DNA from: Clavulina sp. PMI_390
Lineage: Eukaryota > Basidiomycota > Agaricomycetes > Cantharellales > Hydnaceae
Reading direction: 5' to 3'
NCBI GenBank assembly: GCA_015039315.1
Contig: WIDE01000061.1
Coordinates: 78,693-142,692, forward strand
DNA: 64,000 bases
In this document: positions 45,601 to 56,430 of the stretch, in pieces
Numbering within the stretch: the stretch's first letter is position 1
Layout: each line of letters begins with the position of its first letter
Made by a program: the position numbers and the translations under genes
Notes under the pieces: model-generated
Seen by the model: only the letters and a program-made list of their open reading frames with translations
Told to the model about the DNA's origin: nothing
The model's database searches: none

Positions 45601-46920
45601 TTAGAGGCTCTTCTGCCCTACCCAATGAGGAAGATTTGGTTCCGTAATCTGATGAACTCGACCGAAATAGATTGGCGGGAGATTCTCCCACCCTCGCCAT
45701 TCAGGGGATAATAGGAGCGATGCTTCGTCGCACGAGACCGTCAAGCCTGGTCGTGTCCGGAGGAGTGTTCCTAGCAGCCGCATAATGTGACGTCCAGAAC
45801 GAGGCGAGTGTCCAGAGTGATATATCGTTATCAATGTAAGAGACGGAAAGTGAATCGGCCCATTCCTAGTGCCAATGAGGACCCGGAGAATAGGTGAGGT
45901 CTTGCTGCAATTACATATATCGAATCGATGGACGGAACGGAAAAGTGGGGGTGATAATATAGAGATCAGGCTTTCATTCACTGAGGTGTTTTATATGGAA
46001 ATGTGCTCGACTGCGGGGAAGCGTTTGGCCAGAACTCCCAAGATATAATATACATTGGTCAAAACCAGGTGCTGCACCGTAGGGGCATCAATGATATCTG
46101 GCCAATTCCAAAACTGGGTCTTAACTGCTAAACGGCGCAAGCTAGGGAATGATATGGGATCTCGGAGGAACTCAGCAGTTCCTCGAGTAAAGACTGGGGG
46201 AGCCAAGATGACAAGCGTATCCAGGGTGCGATTTCTCTGGAAATACGTCTCTACCAGCGCGAGGGCCGGCCGAAAGGGGGGTCGGGCATCTGCGAGTCTC
46301 AACTTCAAGAAAGAGAGATCCCCGAATGATTCTGGTGCGCAAGGAAGGCTACCCAGGTCGAGACTATTGAGAAGAGGGGCTGCAGCCCTTGGTGATTCGC
46401 TAAACAATCGATCAATCTCTGTGAGACCACCTCCAGAGTATTGGGGACCCTGGATACTGATTTTTTTGAGGGAAAATAATCTTCCGGGTAAGGGGAAAAT
46501 CGTTTTGAGGAAGCGGGGTAACAAGTTGGTGAAGATTAAGTGCTGACAGCGAGGAAGGTATGGCACAATAATACCCCACGCATCTCCCATTTGGGACCCG
46601 TCGGGGTAGCCCCTAACTCTGAGTGTTATAGTTAATGGAGAAGTGCGCGAATGTTCTAGACGCCATTGCGCTACTCTTGCACTCTTCCCTGTACTCCAAC
46701 GGCTGTCCACTGTGACAAGTATAGTCGCCCAGATTTGTGGGAGAGAGAAGACTACATCCCGCCAGAGCGAGTTAACGGAGGATAAAGTTAATATGGTCCT
46801 CAATAGCTGAAAGTCGTCCTTCCATGAAGGTGTGGAGGACTCGAAATCGTAGAACCCCTGACAAATGGGGATAAAGATCGAGGACAACAGCTCTACAGGT
46901 AGTTCGTTTATTGAGCCCAT
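45601..46920 (-). pseudogene. F-box/LRR-like gene C3 with in-frame stop
   Basis: ATG at 46920 (MGSINELPVELLSSIFIPIC). The frame follows C2 closely, with SSVNSLWRDVVFSLPQIW, LPRCQHLIFTNLLPRF and PTVQHLVLTNVYYILGVLAK. At VEHISI it meets TAA (45991-45993), where C2 has a tyrosine codon (LSIYNTS). The same frame resumes with NTSVNESLISI, LFRSVHRFDICNCSKTSPIL and TEPNLPHWVGQ to a normal end at 45601. One point mutation is therefore enough to explain the break; the rest is well preserved. The truncated product would keep the F-box and about 310 residues and might still be made. Confidence 0.83.
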
Positions 46921-47256
46921 ACTCAAGATCAGGGGGGACTAAAACAACTGAGCCGCTAGGATCGCGTGGTGAGCGTTAGTATCCGCCCTACTGTGCACCT
47001 CGCGTGTGCCAAAACGAGTAAACAGTGAACAATACATGTGCCCTTGATCGGCGCCTAATGCCGCTGCTATCAGTCGACCAGTTATTTCGGTATTATTGAA
47101 AGACGAGTTTTGACGGCCGTACAAATAGATCGATCACATATGGTCTTGACATTTGTGGATCGTGTTAGTAATATATATGTAGTTTTTTCCGACTCTAAAT
47201 GCCCCAGAAAGAAGAACAAGAAACGGTCGGGACTCGTTTTTGCACCAACGGCCCAT
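46921..47256. other. Intergenic, no gene seen
   Basis: About 335 bp between C3 and C4; nothing recognised. Confidence 0.45.
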
Positions 47257-48573
47257 TTAAAAGTTTCTTTGACCTACCCAGATGGGAAGATTTGAATCTA
47301 AAGCCTGATGAACTCTGCCAGCAAATAACGGCGGCAGATTTTCCCAATCTCTCCATTTGGGTGAACGTTTTAGTGTTTCTGTATCACACAACACCGTGAA
47401 ATTGGGTCGAGCGACCAGGAGTTCAGATATGAGCTCAACAATGTCGTGCTCTGCAAGCTCCAAGTATCCCGAACCATATAACGTGATAGTTCTGAGTCGA
47501 GGAAATACCCCGCTTCCTGTATCGGCGCCGGTAATGAGTTGGAAAAAAGGGAATGTGCGAGCGCATGCGTGGATTTCCAAGGAATGGACATGTGGGAAAC
47601 AGGGCAAAGGCTGGGGGAAGTATGCATCAGCCCAAAGGCCGCACAACGAGAGGCGTTCGATGCGGGGGAATCTTTCTGGAGAGATCGAATTTATGCAGCG
47701 AAGTGAGCTAATGATGATGTGCTGTACCTTAGGAACGTGAATCATTCTTGGCCAGTCCCAAGTGCCAACCCTGAGAGCAAGGTGTTTTAATCTGGGGAGA
47801 AAGATAGGAATATCCGATGCTGCAGCCTCGCGCATGACTGTGCTTGGGGGAGCCAGGAGAACGAGTGTGTGAAGAGTGGGATTCCATTCAAGCCACGGCC
47901 GTATGATTGAGGAGAAAGGGTTGGAATTTGGGATCGGATGAATGATTCTGAGTCTAAGATGGCTCATCCTTTGGAAGCTATGTGGGACGCATGGGAGACC
48001 CATCATTTCCAAGCGCACGAATGAGGGAGCGACGACATCCTGGGCGCCGCTAAATAACTCATTGATCATTCCGAAGTGGGCTCTTGCATATCGTGGCACC
48101 TGTATACCAAGCCTTCGGAGGGATTCTAACTTCCCAGGCAACGGAAAAATTATCGGAAGAAATGTTGGGGGCATGTTCATGATAAAAAGAGTTTCGCAGC
48201 GGGGAAGATTTGGCAGAACGAGACTCCACAGCTGCCGAACATCGGTTTCAGTGGATAATAAAGTAGCTTTGAAGATTAGAGTTAATGGGGCTGCACGTGA
48301 GCGTTCCAGCCGCAGCTGTACCATCTCCGTATTTTCTTCTGCCCCCAAACCATCATCACTGACGGAAACACGAATGACGGCCCACAACCGTGGAGTAGAG
48401 AGCGCCACGTATCGCCAGAGAGAGCTCACAGATGAGAGAGTGAGCAGTGCTTTCAGAAGCTGTAAATCGTCATAGTGAGAAGGTGCGGCCAGCTCGCAGC
48501 TGCACAGCCCTTGGCAGACCCGAATGAAGATTGAGGAAAGCAGCTCAATCGGCAGGCTGGAGATCGATATCAT
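47257..48573 (-). CDS. F-box/LRR-like protein C4
   Basis: A single-exon gene, ATG at 48573 (MISISSLPIELLSSIFIRVC), 438 residues, with an intact frame. It shares family-C landmarks: LSSVSSLWRYVALSTPRLW, LPRCETLFIMNMPPTF, IFPLPGKLESLRRLGIQVPR, FPRIERLSLCGL, and the C-terminal FAGRVHQALDSNLPIWVGQ. It is the most diverged member of the array, so it probably separated first. The predicted function is an SCF substrate-recognition subunit. Confidence 0.83.
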   Translation of the reverse strand: MISISSLPIELLSSIFIRVCQGLCSCELAAPSHYDDLQLLKALLTLSSVSSLWRYVALSTPRLWAVIRVSVSDDGLGAEENTEMVQLRLERSRAAPLTLIFKATLLSTETDVRQLWSLVLPNLPRCETLFIMNMPPTFLPIIFPLPGKLESLRRLGIQVPRYARAHFGMINELFSGAQDVVAPSFVRLEMMGLPCVPHSFQRMSHLRLRIIHPIPNSNPFSSIIRPWLEWNPTLHTLVLLAPPSTVMREAAASDIPIFLPRLKHLALRVGTWDWPRMIHVPKVQHIIISSLRCINSISPERFPRIERLSLCGLWADAYFPQPLPCFPHVHSLEIHACARTFPFFQLITGADTGSGVFPRLRTITLYGSGYLELAEHDIVELISELLVARPNFTVLCDTETLKRSPKWRDWENLPPLFAGRVHQALDSNLPIWVGQRNF

Positions 48574-49116
48574 GTTCTCTTAAGAGATGATTTCGGAGAT
48601 ATAGGGAGTAGGAAGGAATGAGTGAATGATGAGGTCGAATGCTGTAGAAGACTGGTTGAGGTTCGAGTGCCAATTGGGAGACCGCAACCAGCTGTGGCCG
48701 CCTCGAGCATAACCTAGACAAATAGATCCTCAATTATGTAGATCTCATCCTTCTACTACAATCTAGTTTTCTATTGCTACGGAGTTTCGTCCAATCATGT
48801 TGCGGGCCCAAAATTTCGTTGGAAGTGACTTCGATCGACTTAAGACTATTTTCACAACACAGAGCGCCTGCATTGTCCTTTCTGTTAAATTTACACACTA
48901 CAATTTCTCCCCCCCTTCGCAATATACGACATATCTTGTGGATTTCTTCATCTACAACATAAAAACCAAAAAGGGGATCAAGTTGTCTCATAAAGGGTAA
49001 ATAGATGATCTGGCGATGAAAGGAGAATGCCCGCATCGACGGACTCATTTGCCGTGATGTCCAAGTGCAACAGTCAAGCCTTCATGGTCGTGGTGCAACT
49101 GAAAAGAGGCCAGCAG
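48574..49116. other. Intergenic, no gene seen
   Basis: About 540 bp, AT-rich in the middle; no gene recognised. Confidence 0.4.
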
Positions 49117-50250
49117 TTAAAAGACATCGTGGTGTTCGTCCAGCTTTGTGGTGTTTTCGTCCATGACTTGTTGTGCGTGTTGCACCGCAGTTCCGTGCTT
49201 TGACGCATCCGGCTCCTCGTCCATCAGCTTGTTGATGAAGAGGTCGCTAACCTTCCCGCGACCCGTTGTTCGCTTGTACACGCTGAACGCCGTAGCAAAC
49301 TCACGATGGGCGCCTACGTGGATAGAATCTAGCATCAAGGTGGCGAAGTTCTGGCAGTTGTTGCTGATGAGGTTGTAGGCTGGCCTCTTGGCTCTCATGT
49401 TGAAGATTACCATCTCCGCTGGATCAAGTTTGTCTGATGTTAGACCACACAGCAAGCAGCGGAGCGAAGGGGTTGGTATCGCTTACCAGCTTGACGGAGC
49501 GCCTCGTCGTTAAACCTGGTCTCTCCAACCGGATAAGTGTGCCAATCTTCCCGCTTGAGTTTTTCGTTGATATAGATCACGTTAAGATCTTCGTCCTATT
49601 CAAACGTGTCAAGCACACGGCCTCGTCTCGTTTGATGGGAGATTAGGGGAATAAAAAAAAGACGCTGAACTTACCATCCATAGCTGGTGGCAATAGTCCC
49701 CCACCAATATAGCCCAGTGTTGTGTCGGGTCCGGACACTTGTGGATTTTCTCAGTAATCAGTTTACCGAGGCCAGTTTTCTCCGCAAACCACTTGCCCGC
49801 AAATCCCGCCACAGGATGCCAACCGATCTCGACAGGGCGCAGCTCGCCGCTGAGTTCGGCCTCGCCTGCGGGGATAACATTTGGCTTGTGTCCTAGGCCA
49901 AGCGAGTGCTCCAGCTTCATCTTCCCCTTTATTAGCTCATCTCGACCTCTCGCAAGCCCTACATTTCTGGATCGGTGTAAGCCAAACCGCCAGGGTGTGA
50001 GCAGGACTAGCACTTACAAGAGTTGTCTCATCTTACTCTCGGACTTGGTTTCTGTTAGCTCCGGCTTCTCATCTGTTGAGCCCTCAGCTGGTTCAGGCTG
50101 CTCTGCTGGAGACTGCTCTCCTGAAGGCTGCTCTGTTGTCGGCTGTTCAGCGCCCGGCTCCTCTGCCGCCCCAGGTGTGATGCCTCGGTCAGACATGGTT
50201 GACTCCTCCTTCACCGATGACTTCTTCTTCTTAAAGGGAAGACGGAACAT
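49117..50250 (-). CDS. Hypothetical protein with LRAT/NlpC-P60-like His and Cys motifs
   Basis: Spliced minus-strand gene. The ATG at 50250 (MFRLPFKKKKSSVKEEST) is preferred for its basic start, but 50196 and frames upstream of 50250 are possible. The N-terminal 60 residues are acidic and rich in EQP repeats. Exons then give LNVGLARGRDELIKGKMKLE, IGWHPVAGFAGKWFAEKTGL, TQHWAILVGDYCHQLWM, DEDLNVIYINEKLKREDWH and YNLISNNCQNFATLMLDSI. The HWAILVGD and NNCQNF motifs resemble the His and Cys blocks of permuted papain-like (LRAT/HRASLS/PPPDE) thiol hydrolases or acyltransferases. This assignment rests on motif appearance only; a non-enzymatic role is possible. Stop at 49117. Confidence 0.6.
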
Positions 50251-51311
50251 GTGTGTGTCGTCAATGTGGTTCGAAGTGGGAGGGAGAGATGAGCGAGTGA
50301 ATAGGGGGTACCTTGTTTGGAGGTTTGGGATGCGTGGGACATCTACCCGCGGTACCGCAGCACCGGAAGAGTCCCACCGATAGCGATTGGGCGGCGAGAT
50401 GGAAGGAAGCAATCCCACGATCCAGTCGAGCTCTCCACTGCATGCTTATAACACCTCCGAGGGAGAGTGCTACTCTCTATTGTTAGCACTAGAGTCAGTA
50501 TGCCCACCCTCGGTGCAATTCAGAAAACACTCCCCTTGGGAAAGACCAGCAAGATAGTTACAAAATGTCAGCGCTCGGCTACTCAAAGTACCCCATTGAC
50601 GCTAAAGTGAATAGACGCCCATGTGAGAAGTACACCTTCATCTAGAGGGATGTGTTGCATCCAGTCAACCAGGCCTATGATGATCATCGCTACTCAGCTG
50701 GTCGGGTAATCATAGAGGGGGCCGGCCATCTTCCTACCCACCATGCTTATGATGCACTTCGCGATCATGTAACAGTCCGGGCTTGTGGTGTCAACACGCT
50801 GTTTCGTGTGCTGATGAGTGACGAGAACCTCTGTCTGATATCCCGCCAATGACATGGCTGTCCTCACTCTAACCACATAGCCTCGCAAGTTGCAAAAACT
50901 GCGGAAAGAAAGATATCTGATTAATGAGCGTGGGGTGGTAAAGTAAGTGAAAGTAATCCAATGGAAAATTCGTTCAAATGAGGGTATAAGACAAGATTGA
51001 GGAATCAAATAACGGAAGCCCTAACGATAACCTACGATGCCTCCAATTCAGCATCAGGTCCTGCTACGAGAGAAGATACCTGTCCTTTTTCGCGCGCTGC
51101 GCTAACAGGGAATTTATGCCCTACCATATTCATCACACTGTGGGAGGAGGTGCAAGAAACGTGTCAGAGAGAAACGCCTTGTCAGAAGCTAACGAGAAAT
51201 ACTTACTATATGGTTCCATCCGTACAACCCACCACAACCTTCTCGTGGCTGAGCGCTAATGCCTAGATAAACGAGCGTACCCCAGAGCATCATGTCAGCA
51301 CTCCAGTCTTG
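50251..51311. other. Intergenic, no gene seen
   Basis: About 1.06 kb between two minus-strand genes; no frame with a recognisable motif. It likely includes the promoter of the upstream-facing gene and the 3' end of the next. Confidence 0.4.
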
Positions 51312-54300
51312 TTAGCAGATATGAGATCCTCGCACCATCGGGTTCAAGTCAGGTACAGCGAGACCTTTGAAACTACTGGCCCCGCCTGGTAACGACTTGC
51401 CATATAGCTTCATTTCTTCCATTCCAGCTGGGGTAGCTAGTGCTGCCTCGTCCGCAATGGCAGACCAAGCACCAGTGATCTCTGTGATTGGTGGGCGGTC
51501 GGTGAGGTCGTGGATTAATGGACCAGTCAGTGCATGGGCAGGAGCAATGGAGGAAGCGGGAGTTGAAGTGCTAGAAGACGAGTCTCTATCGTCGGATGTG
51601 TCCGTATCCGTATCGGTGGTGGTGTCGGTATCATCGGAAGGATTTGCACTATCGCCATTCTGATTTACGCGCGACTCGTCGTACGTTGAGACGAACATCT
51701 ACAAAGAGCAAAAGAAGTAGGTGAGCTGGTGCCAACAGTGAATTCTTCTCTGCTAATGAGATCGATACTCACGCGACGATCAGCTCCCAATCGGGACGAG
51801 AACCTTGTGCTTGTCACCACTCTTCGCTTCAGGGGATCGACTGCGCCACAGCTCACATCTGGTGTCTCCAACACGGCATCCAGCGTAGGAAGCTCTTTCT
51901 GCCACTTTGGATTCGACATTGACGATGGAGACCCCAGAGTTTCCACTCCGAGGGAGCTCGTCCGTGGGCTAGGCGAGGGCCGGGAGGCGGTACTTGAGCC
52001 CAACATCGACGATCGCCGTTGTACCATAGTGAGAGGTGACGGGGTGCTCATTCCAATCCCAGAGCCAGAAGGCGTTGTTGGAGTCCCAACCTTAGTGGGT
52101 GTGGAGGACGTGGGGGAGGCTAACAGTGACGTTGACGTCGACAGCGAGAGGCTCGTTCTCTTGAGGTTCTTGTTGTCGAGAATGAGGGACGCATTCGCGG
52201 ATACACGGCGTTGGCGGCTGGCAGCTGTGGGTGGAGTGGACGTTCCAATGGGAGAACCTATGAAGGCTGGTGGTACGGTGCTGGGCGAACCGAGAGCACT
52301 GGGAACAGGTGATGTGCCGACGGAATCTGACGATGGTGCAGCTGGGGCTGGGTCGTCGGCCCATGTGAGATGCAGGATGACAGTTTTCGTAGCACACTAT
52401 TGATAAATTAGCAAACGCGATTAGAAAAGGCCCTTTGGGCGGTTGTGAGAAGGATAGATGTACTGACAGTCATTTTCCGCCCGTTAGCCGCGAACCATCT
52501 TTATACAAAGGGAAAGAGAGTCAGTTCCTTCGGCCGATGCATCCGTTGAGCACCATACTCACTGCAACATGTTATTCGGCCCAACTCCAACAGTGGAAAG
52601 CCGCGCTGCGGCAATAGGGTCGTCAATGCTTAGAGCATTAAGCTAAGGAAATGATAGCAACACGTCATTAAGGCCCTCGATCGGTAGAAAAAGGGAAGGT
52701 CAATTAGGAGCACTCACCTGGAACTGGCTGATCATCTCTCGTTTTGAAATGGAGAAAATCCTGACCGCTCCATCTGTCAACCATGATTCTTTATCGTCAA
52801 CCACCAACGAACCACATGATGACGATCAACCATTGCTCACCAATTGTAACGCTGACGATGCGATCCTCACGCATGATCTGCACCCCAATACACATGTTGA
52901 TTTGCTGGCCAAATCGGACAAGCTTCTTGCCCGTGCGCCACTCCCAAACGACGATGGCCTTGTCGGCACCGGCGCTGACCATGTATGTTGGCGATAGGGC
53001 GACGGCACGGATCTAGGTAGCGGAGTTCGCCGTGAGCGCAGGGAAAGAGCGAGGGATATCACATCACAACTGAACGGAAGCTCACCCCATACAAATGCCC
53101 TTGCAGAGTCTGCAACGTTGACCATGTCAAACTTGAAATCACTTGCACACGACCTAACACATCGCAAACAAAAAGTTAATCAATCAATAAGCGGAAATTG
53201 GCCTCCTCCACCGTAGGCGACAACAAGACATACCGATGTCGTGGAATCCAACCGCAAACACTTCATGCTCGACCAGATAATCGATACACGCAACGGCCTT
53301 AACCTTGACGCATTTTTCCTGTTCACCAGTATCGATGTTCCACAGCCGAATCGTCCTAGTAGGCACCACAACAGGCGCAGGATGAAATCGAGGATTAGGG
53401 GCTCAACGAATGAACGGTAATCGAGATAAGAGAATCATACGCACTCGTCATACGATCCACTGAGCAGTTTGTTTCCGCGCAACTTGAGCGTCGTGCAGAA
53501 CCCGGTATGACCCTTGAGGAACCTAACCATCATAAGATAAGACGTGCAACACCACGAGTTCATCAACAAGTACGAGCATCATCATGAGCAAAAAGCATAT
53601 AATTCTGAACGAAAGGGAAAACGCACTTGATGCTCTGTGGATTTCCCCACGCCCAATTCCTCTCACGGTGATATAGTGCATGGTACAACCCTCTCCAGCC
53701 TCCCGCACCATTAACTGGAGGATCAGGCTCGGACACGGGGACGGGATCGTTCCGTGTGAGATGGCGAACCAGGAGCTCGTACAGCTCTTCCTGACGACAC
53801 ATCTCGAGCCACTTACGGGAGACAAGCTCGGCGGTGAGTAGTTCCGGCAGGCTGCGCAAGGTGAAGATAGGGATTGGATAGGACATTGAGGATGTAGTGG
53901 GTAACAGGTAGAAGTAAAGTATCATACCGGAGGTACGCCAGCACTCTTGCGGACAGCGCAGGGGGGAGATGCGTCATGATGTCGAACGACGTCTTGGCAT
54001 ATCGTTCCAACAGCGCTATCATCAGCGGCTACCAGTACGCAAAATATCAGCACGGTAGCGAAACCGAATATTCATATGGAAAATAGGCTTACCACATCGC
54101 CAGGCAAGCATCCTTCCAACACAATGTGCAGCAGTCGCATGCGATCTGCCTGCCGCATAACGCGCAGCATCCCTCGAATGGCATCCTCGTCAAACCCACC
54201 AAAGCCATCCCCACGCAGGGCAGATACGATGTCAAAGCCTTGCGATCCAAAGTTGAGAGTGGGTACGGATGATGCGGCAGTAGACGGGAGGAGACTGCGA

Positions 54301-56207
54301 GTCTGTATTAGGGCAACGTAGCGGAAAGGGGACGACCAGTCAATATCAGACATTCAGTTTTCTGTTTTATTGGCAATCCCGGCACAGAATTGTCAGATGC
54401 TCACCTTGGTAACGCGATCGAGTGCTCTCTGGATCTCTGCCGTTCGCTGACGTTCCTGGTCTAGTGCAGCTTGGAGCGCGACGAGTTGTTGCGCTGACGA
54501 TGATTGAGTCTACCATAGAAGTGGATGCGTTGATAAGACTCGGTCAAGCTGTGTACGGGGGCAAGCACTTACCCGCTCGAGAAGCCTTCGGAAATGCGTG
54601 ATCCGTTGGGTATAGATGCTCTCCACGGTGTCTAGCGCCATTCTCAGCTACAAGCAAGCAAGTCAATAAATGAATCAGGCAAGGTCGGTCAGCTTCGACA
54701 CAAGCTGGAGAAAGGTCCAAGAGCTCACCTCTTCATCGACCTCGCCATCATCCGTGATCATGTCTAACTCGGTCGAGTCGTCTCCCAAGCTCGCATTCCC
54801 CAGATAGTAGTCATTGTTCGTACCATTACCAGTGCCAGTGCCAGTACCCGTGCCCGTTCCCGTTCGCGCCCTGCTCCTACCCGCAACCGTCCCATTCGCC
54901 GCTTGCTGTTGCTGTTGGAAGAACCAGTCTCCCTCACTTTCGACGCTCCCAAAAGACGAGTTCCCCACTTCCTCATGATTAGAGTGCGGAAACTCATGCA
55001 TTGACATCGGGCGCACGGAGTAATTACCCGACGCAGGATCGCGCACGAGGGGAGGGGCATTCGACGCTACGAAAGGGTTCGGATTCGAGTTTTGGTTGGA
55101 TGTGAAATTCGCACTTGAAGGCGAGAGGCTTGGTCGTGCATTCGCATTCGCGTTGGCCACTGCGGCGTTTGCTGGAGATTTGGCCTTGGAGAGGACAGAG
55201 GGTGAAGCAGCGGCGGCGGGTGCACCCATAGTAGACCCAGGACCGCGAACGGACGAACGCTTCGGGGTGCGATTCGGACTGGGCTTGCCACTCGCGTCTG
55301 CAGGAGCTGCGGATGTAGATGGGCCCACTCGAGAGGGAGAAGGGGAGGGACGCGACGGATTAGAGGCGACTCGCGCTGGAGTAGGTGTCCCTTGCGCCTG
55401 GGCCTGGGCTTGAGCCTGAGCAGCAGCATAAACGTCCCGGCTGGGTGTCTTGGAGGCGGGAGAATTGGTTTTAGCTGGGGACGTAAATGACAATGCAGGG
55501 ATGCGAGGAAGGTTATTAGCGCTATTACTATGGCTTAGATGAGAAGGAGGGGTTGGCATGGGGCTCGTCTGGCCAGAGGACCTCGACGCGGGAGAGTGTG
55601 TACTGGGGGGCATGACGGTAGTGGACGGAGAGGCCTGGTCTGGGGCAATAATGGCATCAGGGTGTGGTGGCTTTATGTTTGGAGGGATCGTGTTAGTGCG
55701 CTTGACGTTACTCGGTGCAGATGGGCCCTTGGGGACGCCACCGGGGCCCATCGAGAGGCTGAGCGAGCGCGAGGGAGCGCTGGGGGACTTGAGCGCCGCC
55801 ACTGCGGGCGAAGGATGCATGGACGTGACGCGCGGTCTGTTAGCGGGATTCCGAGGCGCATTCACACTTGGATTAGGAGCGGTAGACTTTTCCTCCACGA
55901 TAGTGCTCGTGGAAGCGTTCGACAGCCTTGGTGTGGGTGCGACAGAGCGCGACGCGGCCGTCGAGCTGCTCATTAAGCTGACGCTGCGTGCACTCATGCT
56001 GGCGGTCCCTGATCGTGAACGCAGAGAACCCGCAACACTGCCCTTGGGGATTCCGCTCACATTTGAGACGTTTTTGGGTGCATTTGGGTTGGGAACTTGA
56101 CTGGGATTAGATTCCGTTGCGGAGCCATTAATTGTGTTGATGCCACTCGAGACGCGTCTGGCGGCGAAACCTGGAGGTCTAATGCCACCTGGGGCAGCAG
56201 ACGCCAT
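51312..56207 (-). CDS. Large disordered-coiled-coil-F-box-WD40 protein
   Basis: One long spliced gene rather than two. The N-terminal exon (ATG 56207) codes about 490 residues rich in Ser, Pro and Ala, with (AQ)5, NANANA and (TG)n low-complexity runs, ending [10 protein letters not shown] good intron (GAG|GTGAGC to TTGTAG) joins it in phase to [20 protein letters not shown] and a helical [20 protein letters not shown] coiled coil. An F-box follows ([13 protein letters not shown], then [20 protein letters not shown]), then WD40-like strands ([50 protein letters not shown]). The C-terminus is another Ser/Thr-rich region with a (TDTD)-type acidic tract. The F-box plus WD40 layout is that of SCF adaptors recognising phosphodegrons (Fbw7/Pop1-like). 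Not all exon borders between 52400 and 54400 were fixed. Confidence 0.8.
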
Positions 56208-56430
56208 GAGAGCTTAAAATAAGAAGAAAAACAGAAATCCACAGAAAATTTTGGGCGGTCCAAGGGTTCAGGAGGATGACGGGCAGCAGGCAACTGTGAC
56301 ACGAAAGCGGCTAGGTTGTGACACCCACTCCTGTTTCGCGTGACAGTAACCTTGGAGCTGAAATCATATGTTACGTAATACTAACGTGTTCGAGTGTTGT
56401 TCGACATTTTGCCAAGTTTAAGGCTGCTGC
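56208..56430. promoter_or_regulatory. Short divergent promoter region
   Basis: Only 223 bp separate the ATG codons of the F-box/WD40 gene (minus) and GDA1 (plus), so promoter elements must be shared or overlapping. No specific element was recognised. Confidence 0.5.

Noticed and set aside
49739..50383. Plus-strand 214-codon frame
   Set aside because: It is antisense to the spliced protein with the HWAILVGD and NNCQNF motifs; composition reflects the EQP repeats of the other strand.
54675..54729. C-terminal tail VSSWTFLQ... as the end of a separate Ser/Pro-rich gene
   Set aside because: This stretch starts with GTGAGC and ends in TTGTAG before an in-phase continuation, so it is read as an intron joining to the F-box/WD40 exons.
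55558..56100. Long plus-strand frame opposite the disordered exon
   Set aside because: It is an antisense shadow of a repetitive Ser/Pro/Ala-rich coding exon; it has no own motif and no start context.
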